A stretch of DNA of 64,000 bases. Source: Siderastrea radians. Its lineage: Eukaryota; Cnidaria; Anthozoa; Scleractinia; Rhizangiidae. The notes under the pieces were generated by a model, which saw only the letters and a list, made by a program, of their open reading frames with translations, did no database searches and was not told the DNA's origin. Positions within the stretch are counted from its first letter, which is position 1; every line of letters starts with the position of its first letter. This document shows positions 26,845 through 36,383 of the stretch, one piece after another. The stretch spans positions 6,066,537 through 6,130,536 of the forward strand of contig OZ024894.1 in NCBI GenBank assembly GCA_964017195.1, written 5' to 3'. Both the position numbers and the translations under genes were made by a program.

Positions 26845-26880
26845 CTAAGAAACGTAACGTAGACAAAAGTTACTAATAAA

Positions 26881-27345
26881 CAAAGGTTAATTTTTTCGCT
26901 TCAAAGGAGATGATTGTTCCAGAAGGAGGGGCGACTCAGTTATTTGATGGGGGGTGATTATTTCAAAAATTGCTCACTAAAAAGTTTAACCATAAAATAA
27001 TTACAACAACTAACTGAAAATGGGCTTTCTACAGTTTCTAGCTAAATGATCGCATGCAAGTTGGTTTCTTAAGTTCATTTTCAACGTCAATAATCGCCAC
27101 ATCAGAGTCAGTCAGTCTGTTGTAACGATTAAATCAAAGCTTGCTTCCTATCCATGGTGTAAATTTTAACTTGACAGAGAAGACGGGAGACGAAGGAGGT
27201 GAAGGGAGCCATTTTTCGGTGGAGGCAGTTAATTGATTTTTTTTTTAAATGAAGGGGGATAAATACTCTAGTAGGGTATGGGGCTACTAATCGAAGGACG
27301 GCTATTTATCGAGGAACGAGTACGATAGACCAGTTTGGTCAATGT
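26881..27345. other. Intronic stretch between array and duplicated unit
   Basis: Part of the last intron of copy B. Its first 100 bases share weak similarity with 36410-36500 in copy C (AGAGATGATTATTC-like, ATGGGGGG), showing that the array and the CUB gene were duplicated as one unit. Nothing else was found. Confidence 0.5.
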
Positions 27346-27348
27346 AAT

Positions 27349-28765
27349 CATAAGAATTGAGTGGGAGGCCGATTTGTGTATCATCGAGTATTTGACTACA
27401 AACAGAAATGGACGACACGTCGCCCTAGGGGACGGAAAGAAGAGACTCCTGGGAACGAGGTTGAAAACCTGCCTGGACGGTTAAACAACAAACGTTTTAA
27501 CCTCAGGTTCACGTCTCAATTTGTTACACTTTTTCTAAAGTGTTTTATCATAGACTTACAGCATCAGAATACAAATTTTCACAACTGATCTCAAGACATT
27601 TGGTTGGGTACTAGTTGGGAAACTGTTTGAACATGAAGACAATTTATATCTGATGATTAGGTCCTACGTTTTCATGACCTAAATGTGTCATAATGAACTT
27701 ATATGAAGAGGGGAAATTTTTTCTTGATTTGAATGGAGCTAAAAGGGTTAAACCAATACCAATTGAAATCGAAAACAAAAACATAGCATGGAAAAAAGAT
27801 GACACAGATCCCCATGTATTTTCAACTCGTACGGCTGCCTCTCGCAGTTGACATTTCCTACTTGTACACGGATTAGTTAAACTCCCCCTCAAAGCCAGTG
27901 TCCACGAGTGGCTCCTGGCCAGGACGATTCGCAACGACGATTGTTAGCGCAACAATTTGTAACATGATGTGCGCGGACGATTTTCTGCGCACTTTTGTGT
28001 TGCAAGTTAATGTACCAGCTTCAAAAGTGTCAACGCTAACAGTCATGAGTTTTGCTCAAGTTTTTTCTTGTAACATATCTGTCGTCAATTTTATTTTGCG
28101 CAACGCCTTCCCAGGACCCTATTCGCTGCCCCATTGCGCTAAACATCGTCCCGCATAACACGTCTGTGCCTACAGATTTCGCGTGCACATTGTGCTATAA
28201 AAATTGTCCCGTGTAAAATACCGATAAAAAATCGACCCTGAGTTACACTAAAAAAAAGTCGTTGCTAATCTTACGTTCGTGTGGTCATGGCCGTCTAGAG
28301 CTCATATATCAACAATGATATAGAAATAATGATATTGTTTAACGAAACGCACACTAAAACCCAATAGCTAACAAAAATGGTTTCAGCAACACCACGAGAC
28401 ATCCAGCACTTTGCTGAATGTCTGTGCTAAACCAACATTGGGCAAATAGTTTAATTTTGCTTAAGGTGACTCTCTTAGGGCAAATATGACTAACTATGAA
28501 AAAGGGACGTCTGTGTTGCATACCTGCTTTGAAGGAAGCCTTGAATCCCTTGAAGGCAGTGGCAGAGTTCTTAGCGCTGCTAAACTTCACCCAAGCCATG
28601 TTCCCAGCACTCCTTATTGGTTTCGGTAAGTTACTGCCACACATGGGCTCTGCAAGGATTAGCCCATAATCTGCCTTGATATCGTCATCGAATGGGCCAT
28701 CGTCAAAGTAGGCTTCGCGAATCTCCACATAAGCGTTTTTGCAGTTATCGCTTTGTTCCAGTTCG
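27349..28765. repeat. Segmental duplication, right copy (pairs with 1-1389)
   Basis: See the left-edge copy. Here the alignment runs on into the complete second-CUB exon of copy B, so this is the parental form and 1-1389 the truncated one. Confidence 0.8.
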
Positions 28766-29554
28766 AATGCCCTGAAGGTAATTTGGATCTTGCGTCCAGC
28801 AGGGACTATTAAATACCACTGTTCCTCGTAACCTGCAGGATAGTTCTTCACGCCAAATTTTCGGGTGGCAAAGTCAATTGTATCATCGTCAGATGCATTC
28901 AGGTAGTTTCTTGACCTAGCTACAAAGGAAACGATATAGAGTCGTTATTTTCTTAAGAAAAATGAGATAACCTGGCTTGTTACTTCCAATTGACAAGTAA
29001 TAATGAAAATTTCACTCACATGTGTTCCGCGACGAAGAACACAGAAGCTCCCGCATAGTAATTTGATGGCAGTTTTGAAAAATTAGATTTCATTAAATTA
29101 ATGTTTTCAATTTTTATTTAATTTTGATTGTTTTTGTAACAGTCATTACAAAGTCGCCCTCACTAAGAGCATAATTTGAAGCCAGTAACTTACACGAACG
29201 AGTCCCGGCGATGAAAGTGAAGTTGAAGCGAACCGTACGTAGAGCACATTTCCAGGGAACGTTTTGTGAGGACCGTCTATCATGCGCAAGAATTTCAAGT
29301 ACGGTGAGGTTGTTCTACTGCATACACTCCTATTATACCACTTTGGGAGGCCCGTGAACCAGTCAGTATAGTTGTAAGTGAATGTGAGGCTGTCGCATTC
29401 GCAGTCGTCACATGATTCTATGTCAAGCCTGGGAACAAAAACAAAATCTGTCAAATGCGCCGTTAGCTCATCCGACTTAAACAGTGATGACACGTTGACA
29501 GAAAATGTCAACTTTTTATTTCCGTTTAAACCACCAAATCATCACCTCCCAGTT

Positions 29555-29640
29555 GGCTTGATTGCTCAGCTAGTTAGAGCACTGCACCGGTGTAACAGAG
29601 GTCATCAGTGCGAATCCCGTTCAGTTCACCTCCCAGCGTT
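29555..29640 (+). mobile_element. tRNA-derived SINE, truncated
   Basis: GGCTTGATTGCTCAGCTAG, then TTAGAGCACTGC and GAGGTCATCAGTGCGAATCC, resemble a polymerase III A box and B box at tRNA spacing. The tRNA fold is imperfect and the 3' tail is lost, so this is a SINE head and not a functional tRNA. It sits in the third intron of copy B, between exons 3 and 4. Confidence 0.6.
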
Positions 29641-30530
29641 GTTTTGGAGAAAAATAGGAACTATTTGGTGCTGACTATCCACTGGTTTGGTGCATACTGA
29701 AACAATTATTCACCTCCACTTCGGTGAAATTGTTAAATATGCAGTGAAAAGTATCACAAAAAAAGAACTAGCTTCTGCAAACGAGTTCAGCCAAAGAGCA
29801 TCTCTTTTCAGTTCAGGTTGTCGATGGGTGGTTCACCGTGTAATTTTTACTTTGGAATCAAGTTAACAAATCAAAAGAACGACAGTATAATCATCTTACG
29901 TGTGGTAATATATCCCGATGCGTTCGTAAATTTCAGGAATTTGAATCTTCCAGCATTTTGTTTCGTTCACGCCATAATTACTTGAAGATTCAGGATAAGC
30001 GATTTGACCAGACGCAGCTGTGATTTGGGCGATACCTTCAGGGCAATCTGTAGAATTTAAATGAAAAAACGAGGAACGTATTGATCAGTCCAAGGGAAGC
30101 CAGAATGCTTTGTTCAGTTGTGTGAGCCTTTTTGAGCCCACATTAAAGATCTCTACTACTTATCGGCTTCCCTTCAAAAATAATACAGACTCACATCACA
30201 ATACACTCTTTTTATACTGAGCGTTTAATCGGTTTGTACTGAGGCTCATGATTCAAAGTGTTTTTGAGGATTTCGGCTTGGACAATTTAAGGCCCCATTA
30301 GGGTCTATGGGGATACGCAATATTTGTGGGAAAAAATATGGATACTGGATATGGAAGGAAAAAATCATAGGGATACTGGATATTTGAAAAAGAAGTATGG
30401 AGATATTCAAAGCGAAGTTTAGGGATACGAGATTGCACAATTAAGGAGATATGGAATATTTCAAGGAAAAGTTAAAGGAATACGGGATACGCAGAACACC
30501 CCCCCCCCCCCAATGGGGCCTCTGGAGTGT

Positions 30531-30778
30531 AGCCTGCGTAGCAAGCGTTTCCGTAAGGTTTTCCGCACGTTCGAGGCATTTTTTGTTTTTTAGCCGCGCG
30601 AAAATTGGGGCGAGCGCAAAAAAGTGCGTGACGGGGGAGGGGAAGGGAGAGAAGTCTCTCCTTTCCCCTCCCCCTCCACGCACTTTTTTGCGCCCGCCCC
30701 AATTTTCCCGCGGCCAAAAAAGCGAAAAGTGCATCGAGCGTGCGGAAAGCCTTACCGAAACGCTTGCTACGCAGGCTT
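30531..30778. mobile_element. 248-bp foldback MITE with 10-bp target duplication
   Basis: AGCCTGCGTAGCAAGCGTTT at the left faces AAACGCTTGCTACGCAGGCT at the right. The complementarity continues with interruptions almost to the centre, where GGAGAG and CTCTCC meet, so the whole element can fold on itself. The 10-bp direct repeat TCTGGAGTGT (30521-30530 and 30779-30788) is the target duplication. It lies in the second intron of copy B, between exons 2 and 3. Part of a related end occurs at about 49222-49234 and 51053-51066. Confidence 0.85.
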
Positions 30779-32765
30779 TCTGGAGTGTTCCTAAAAGGGT
30801 CTTTAGCTTGTTTTCTTGTAACTGAGAAAGTGTGAGAGATGGGGTCTCTAAACAAACAGCTTTGATCCCCGATCTAACTACATGCATTGTAAATTCTGAG
30901 TCAAAATGGCAACATATTCAGGTTACTCTCAAATTCGAAGAGAGTATCTGTTACCTGGTTATGTAATTTAAGTTATACTGTGTAAGTGCATTACAATTCT
31001 GTTCATGTGACATTAAACCTAGGTACGTCTTGACCTCGCTCTATGAATATCCTCATCTAATAAGTTTGGCTTCTCATTGGAGCATTCCTAGACACATGGC
31101 CCGTTTGCACGAAAGACTGTAATTCGCAAAAGGGTGCGAAATGTCATTAATTAACATGAGTACTTAGTGAGGCAAAAAGTCCCCATTCTTAGATCAGAAC
31201 CGTCTTCTTCTTTCTCTGGTATGAACAGTGCTTCTATCCATCACACTGTAAACGATTCAAGCCAGGTAAAAAAATCTCTTTCCTGTATCTTACGATCAAC
31301 ATTGTCACATGCACTTTGGCCAAAATTAAATATGAATCCAATATTCATTTTGCATGATATACTATTTAACTATATTTTGTCAAAAATCAAACCACAACGG
31401 AAAGAAAACCACATCGAAATTTGAGCTAAAATCGAACAATTAGCCAATTTTAAAATTGAAAAGAACATCGTTTAACAACGTCTCTAGCCGTTTTTTGGTT
31501 TCCAATGATTAAAAATAATTGGCCGGTCAGTTTCGGTCAAATACAAATCATCTCTTTTTGGCCAAGAATCTGCCTCTTCGATTGCGGTCCTTCGAAGGGC
31601 AAATACATGATATCTGACAAGTTAATGAAACTCTTGCTTGTACTTGAAATATATTGAGACCAGTCAATAAACGGGAATAAGAATGATGTCAGTACGACCT
31701 TTTAATTCCCTTAATATATTCATGTAGCTCTTAACAAATAATATCACACAGATAACCACCTTGCATTTGTACTAGCTGTTAATTATGGAAGTAACAAGTT
31801 TTTTTTCGCACTACTCAAGACTTACCGAGGTCTTGACAAGTTCCCTTTCCAAAAAATTGAGTTAAAACTGCAAAAAATTACAACGACACTAAAGTTAAAC
31901 TAACAAGAATCAATGAGTATAACTAATTTGTTGCTAAATGGAAATAGTGAGTATAGTTTTAAGTATTTGTATACAAGCATGCATGAGTGCATACACTATT
32001 TTTAAGAATTTTTTTTCCCTTTTTTGCATAATAAAAGAAAGCCATATTGCTTTACTCAGAAGGGCCAACACCAAAGATTTTTATTCTTTGGGGCTGTTTG
32101 CTGTTTTTCCAATGTTGACGGAGCACACCGATTCAAAATGAGTTGAGCCGGAGTGCACGCTTGTTCAAGTGCTGCGGGTTGTTTATATGTCCGGAATTGA
32201 AAACAGTTTGAAAGGAAGTTGAATGGGAGGTTCGTGCCGTTCAATATTGGTTTTCAAAGTCAACATTAGTATTTCTGCTATATGTAGTAATAGCTTAAGT
32301 CAAAACTCAATATATTTGATGTGGATGTTATTTTTCTAAAGACGATCTACTAGCGAAAAAATGTCCTTTTGCCTGGAACGTTAATAAAATATTCTCAAAC
32401 TCATTAATATCAAGGGTGGAAAAAACGTCTTCCTTTAAATGATAATTTTTTTTCTAGAACAAAAAAACGTGCAGAAAAAGAGAGCTGTTTACTCAGCAAT
32501 TATGGTGGCGAAATAAAAGCAAAATGGAAACGGCCTTGAAATTCTCCTCTTCTTGTCTAGAAGCTACTGTGCTCTTCATTTGCCGTTAGAGCTAAATAAA
32601 TATATTTTTCTGGTTTACTCAGGATAGTGTATGTTTACGCCAAACCTCGTAAAATGAGTGGAATAGATCGTTCTACAGCCTCCAGTGGTTTCAGTATAAT
32701 ATAATAGAGCCATTCCTTCAAAATACGATTGACGAGCGGCAGCTTTACCTAAGCAACAATGCAAA

Positions 32766-32937
32766 ATGGCGGACAAAAACTTGAAGAAAAAGCAAGGACA
32801 ACGGTAAATTTCTTTCGTCACGGTATCTCAAAGTTTCAGATAGCTCAGAACTGATTTCACAAATTAAACCCTACGTTTTGCGCCGAGTTTTTTTGCAGCC
32901 AAGGCAGAGTGAAAGGAGGGCCGCCGTGGAAAAAGAG
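32766..32937 (+). CDS. Possible two short exons on the opposite strand of CUB copy B intron 1
   Basis: ATGGCGGACAAAAACTTG opens a basic frame (MADKNLKKKQGQR) that ends at 32803 before GTAAAT. A second segment after TTTTTTTGCAG (32899-32937) continues in phase as QGRVKGGPPWKKR and ends before GTATTA. The splice signals and the Lys-rich N-terminus look gene-like, but no downstream exon was recognised, no family is known to me, and copy C lacks the sequence. Confidence 0.22.
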
Positions 32938-33948
32938 GTATTATTAATATTGGTGGCCTCGTCAGACCCACGTTTAACGTGTAATCATTTCTTGCCAAAC
33001 ATTAGCCTGGCGTAAAAGTCAACAGTATGCCATTGGCTTATAATATTTCAGAGACCGCCAGGTTTCAAGTTCAAGGACTTAAATTGATTCATCCAATTGA
33101 ACAAACTGTCTTCGATACAAGAAAAATTTTAAATGGCTAGGCTCAGGTTTTCAGTATATTCCAGCGCCTATCAAATCTCACTGAACGTTAAGTAAACGTT
33201 CAGGAAACCGTTTGACGATCACTTCCGGTTGTTTGGCTAGTCGAATACGTTAGGTGCATTTGCTCCTCATTACCTCCAGGCTCCATATTTAGAAACTACA
33301 GTTTGAAACATTTCAGCGATTCCAATTTGTAAGCACTGATTGTTAAGTTTCCCTTTCCTTGTAGCATCAATGGATCCATTTTTTGGGGGGAGCTGTCTAG
33401 TAGTGTTTCTTGCCGACTTGCCTTACAACGCCTTTGCGAGACAAGCAAAACACCACCTCCAAACAACACACCTTTTCAGCATATTACTTACCACAGATAG
33501 TAGCAATCCAAAAAGCTTGGTGACCCAAAGTCAAAGCCATTCGGTTAAAAAAGGAGTTCTCTCTAATTCACCACGGTATGCAGCTACAGTGGCTGAACGA
33601 AAACACTTTGTAATGACAAGGCAGATTCATGACTTAGTTATTTCAATCTTTCAACCGTACGCGTTACCACATCATGCGCGCATGAAATATTTCATGGCTG
33701 ACTACTTTGCTGCGACCAATCAGATTTGAGTTAAGTCCACTACGCACTGTGATTGATGAGTTGGCGAATATTTTCAAAGGAATTTTCTACAAAATCTTTC
33801 CGCATGGCATTTATGACGTGTGAAGTAATTTAACTTCGAAAATATCCTGACGTTTTCTTGGCAATATTTGAACAGGCAGCTATTTTTAGTAACACTTTCA
33901 ATAGGTACAAGTCACATTTACATGAACGAACACCTAAGCACAATGGTC

Positions 33949-34146
33949 CAGGGGACCGTTTCTCGGGAGTCCCGGTAGCTTATCAAAATCTAAAGCTAAT
34001 TTTGTCAAATTACAATTTCACTGCTTAGCTTTACAAAACCAATAAAATTTGAAGCTTTAAGGTATTAACCTTGCGCTCATAAAATAGCTTTCCGGGATCG
34101 GGACTTTTGGGAAAAGTGATCGGTACTTTTGGGAGTCTGGCCCTAG
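33949..34146. mobile_element. MITE with GGGACCGTTTCTCGGGAGTCC-type ends
   Basis: CAGGGGACCGTTTCTCGGG and the following CCCGGTAG are matched inversely by CCGGGATCGGGACTTTTGGG and the closing GGAGTCTGGCCCTAG. A half-copy of the same family (TTTCCGGGGCCGAAAAG to GAAACGGGCCCCAGGG) lies at about 58942-58993. Confidence 0.55.
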
Positions 34147-34334
34147 TTTTGTTCAAAGACAGTACGCTAGTGTTGTGAAACTACTGTAATAGATGTCTTT
34201 GGCCACGTAGTAGTAAAACTCATTGTGGCTTGCGCTCCTTGCAAAACTTTACTTGATATCTCCCTCTTAGTGTTCTACCAGTAAAGGTTTACTAAGTCAT
34301 AATTTCAGTACAGTTTCTACAGCCCACGCCAGCA

Positions 34335-34559
34335 TAGCCTGCGAGCAGGATCACTTATGTGTTTATATTCGCGCGAGTTTCTTGGCAGCGGAGCCGCCAT
34401 TGGCGAGCCTGCGAGCTTCGCCCTCAGGCGAGAAGAATGGGGCGAGGAAAAGTGAGCACCACTTTTCCTCGCCCCATTCTTCTCACCTGCTCACAAATTG
34501 CGGCTCTGCCGCCAAGATACTCCCGCGAATAACACACAACTAAGTCTGCTCGCAGGCTT
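34335..34559. mobile_element. 225-bp foldback MITE upstream of copy B
   Basis: TAGCCTGCGAGCAG at the left and CTGCTCGCAGGCTT at the right open arms of roughly 100 bp. At the centre AAAAGTG and CACTTTTCCTCGCCCC meet. Near-identical 9-bp repeats ACGCCAGCA / ACGCCAGAA flank it. It lies about 800 bp upstream of the copy B start codon. Confidence 0.75.
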
Positions 34560-34845
34560 ACGCCAGAAAATCCATGGTTCAGTGCTGCATGGCAACAAAC
34601 TGTTGCCAAATGTTCTTAGTTGGTTTGGAGTTCCATAAGATAGGAATATTTCAGTCAGACTTTATCCAATTGTTTGGGCTAACTATTTGGTAGTCGTTTT
34701 CTTTCAAGTACCTTGGGTTTAATTAGGGCTATTTTTGTAATTTATAAAGAATACTTATGTATTTGAATTATACCCTAGTAAGGATCGATTAATTTTGGAA
34801 TTTTGTGATTTTTTGTCACTTCTATCCAGGTTTTTCTATTACCAA

Positions 34846-34950
34846 ATAATGCGTGCCGACACGCAAGCTGCACCGGTATCGCAGAGGTCATGGGTTCGAT
34901 TCCTGTTCAAGCCTGAATTTTTTCAGGTTTCTTCTTTTCAACTGCTTAAG
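34846..34950 (+). mobile_element. tRNA-derived SINE fragment
   Basis: GCACCGGTATCGCAGAGGTC, ATGGGTTCGATTCCTG (B box) and the tail TCAAGCCTGAATTTTTTCAG are visible; the A-box head is degraded. It is the same family as the copy at 29555. Confidence 0.55.
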
Positions 34951-35305
34951 TTGAAACACGTTTACTGCGATGATCTTCATATAATTCTAATAATTTTTAC
35001 AGTTATTTGTGGACTAGTCCTTGGCCTAACAAGTGAGTTATGAATGAGCTGTAGGTCAGGTCCCACTTTTAAAAAATCGTAATTTTGATTGAGGCAACTT
35101 GTTAATGGCGCTCGTAGTGCCTCTTGATGTGTGTACGAAAAAAATCATAACTAAGTTCACACTCAACAGGACAAGTTAGGTTGAAATGCAGAACAACAAA
35201 TGCGAGTAGTGGGAGCTGTGAAGTAAACACAAGCTCATTTCGTTAAACATGCGTTGTTTTGTGGTATCTCGAATTTGCTCTTAAAATCAGTTATCAGAAG
35301 AACGA

Positions 35306-35330
35306 GCTCGTTGCCCAGAGGGCAACGAGC
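35306..35330. repeat. Perfect 11-bp hairpin (GCTCGTTGCCC, loop AGA)
   Basis: GCTCGTTGCCC and GGGCAACGAGC form a perfect stem with a three-base loop. The stem shares GTTGCC/GGCAAC with the third hairpin at 43797-43813. Its role is unknown. Confidence 0.6.
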
Positions 35331-35544
35331 ATCAATCCAAGCAATTGTGATTTTTTTACATTGCTTATAATGTTTAACGTTTGCACACAAAATGAAAGAA
35401 ATCTAACATTTCAGGGAAAATTAATATACTGGTTGTTTTTTAGACGGAACGCTTAAAAAATAAGCAACGTTTTTTGGGGGCTTGACAAATATTTGACGCG
35501 ACTATTGACGTGGCCTATTGAAGAAAAAGCACTTGTCATAAGTT

Positions 35545-36383
35545 TTACAATGGACGGTTATTTGATGTCGTCATGAGCAGAGCTGACATAAACAGTAGCG
35601 TCCATGGGCTGACACTGGCTGAGACGCTGGTGGAGGCCGAGGTACCTGGTGATACGCTGCCAGAGGTCGATGACGGTACACTGATCGAGACGCTCAGCGA
35701 GATGGAGGCCGAGACACTGGCAGGGACGCTGGTTGAGTTATAAGCTAAAACGCTTGGTGACACCCTGGTAGAGGTCGCTGAGGACGCACTGTTCGAGACC
35801 CTTAGCGAGGTGGAGGCCGAGACACTGGTGGAGACGTTGGCTGAGGTGGAGGCCGAAACACTTGGTGGTACGCTGGTAGAGGTCGATGCTGCTGACGCAC
35901 TGTTCGAGACGCTCGGCGGGGTGGAGGCCGAGACAGTAGCGGAGACGCTAGATGAAGTGGAGGCCGAGACACTGGTGGAGACGCTGGTTGAGGTGGAGGC
36001 CGAAACACTTGGTGGCACGCTGGCAGAGGTCGATGCTGACGCACTGTTCGAGACGCTCGGCGGGGTGGAGGCCGAGACAGTGGCGGAGAGGCTAGATGAA
36101 GTGGAGGCCGAGACACTGGCAGAGACGCCAGATGAGGTGGAGGCCGAAACACTTGGTGACACGCTGGCAGAGGTCGATGTTGACGCACTGTTCGAGACGC
36201 TCGGTGGGATGAAGGTACAAACTATTGGTGGCAAGCTGGTAAAAGTCGATGTTGACGCACTGTTCGAGACGCTAGGCGAGGTGGAGGTCGAGGCAGTGAC
36301 GGGGAAGCTGGTTGAGGTGGAGACCAAGACACTCGGCGACACGATGGCGGTGGTCGATGCCGACACACTGATCGATTGACCTA
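35545..36383 (-). repeat. 36-bp minisatellite forming the terminal exon of copy C
   Basis: Units of 36 bp (12 codons) such as SASTSSSVSATV repeat with substitutions. The acceptor TTTGCGTTTTTTAG precedes TAGGTCAATC at phase 1. First and last segments (SPSVLVSTSTS; WTLLFMSALLM then TSNNRPL) match copy B, while the centre is shorter and not organised in 72-bp dimers. The plus frame carries a stop at 35741-35743, whereas minus is open throughout, which favours minus as coding. Confidence 0.8.

Larger units (their letters stand above)
25412..33540 (-). pseudogene. CUB-CUB-Ser/Thr-repeat secreted protein gene, copy B (frameshifted)
   Basis: Six minus-strand exons can be laid out against copy C. 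They are 33540-33492 (signal peptide, MALTLGHQAFWIATIC), 31867-31826 (LTQFFGKGTCQDL), 30047-29900 and 29428-29194 (first CUB), 28919-28524 (second CUB, with VEIREAY, MCGSNLPKP and GNMAWVKF), and 26844-25412 (Ser/Thr-rich repeats, 476 codons plus stop). All junctions are GT..AG. Exon 4 is 235 bp. Relative to copy C it lacks about 30 bp after TACGTACGGTTC, with 2 bp in their place. This net 28-bp loss leaves the exon ending in phase 0 instead of 1, so exon 5 is read out of frame to a stop within seven codons. Skipping exon 4 does not restore phase either. The long terminal exon remains open, so inactivation may be recent, or the deletion may be an assembly or allelic effect. Confidence 0.75.

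Noticed and set aside
25563..26876. 437-codon plus-strand frame (EVEAETL-type repeats) as a gene
   Set aside because: Its counterpart in the second array is interrupted by a stop at 35741-35743 and by another at its end, and an in-frame stop also precedes it in the first array. The minus frame is open in both and joins the CUB exons in phase.
27644..27934. Extra terminal exon of the CUB gene (SSFFHAMFLFSISIGIGLTL)
   Set aside because: The hydrophobic frame is interrupted in copy A and not preserved in copy C, and the array exon provides a better phase-matched acceptor.
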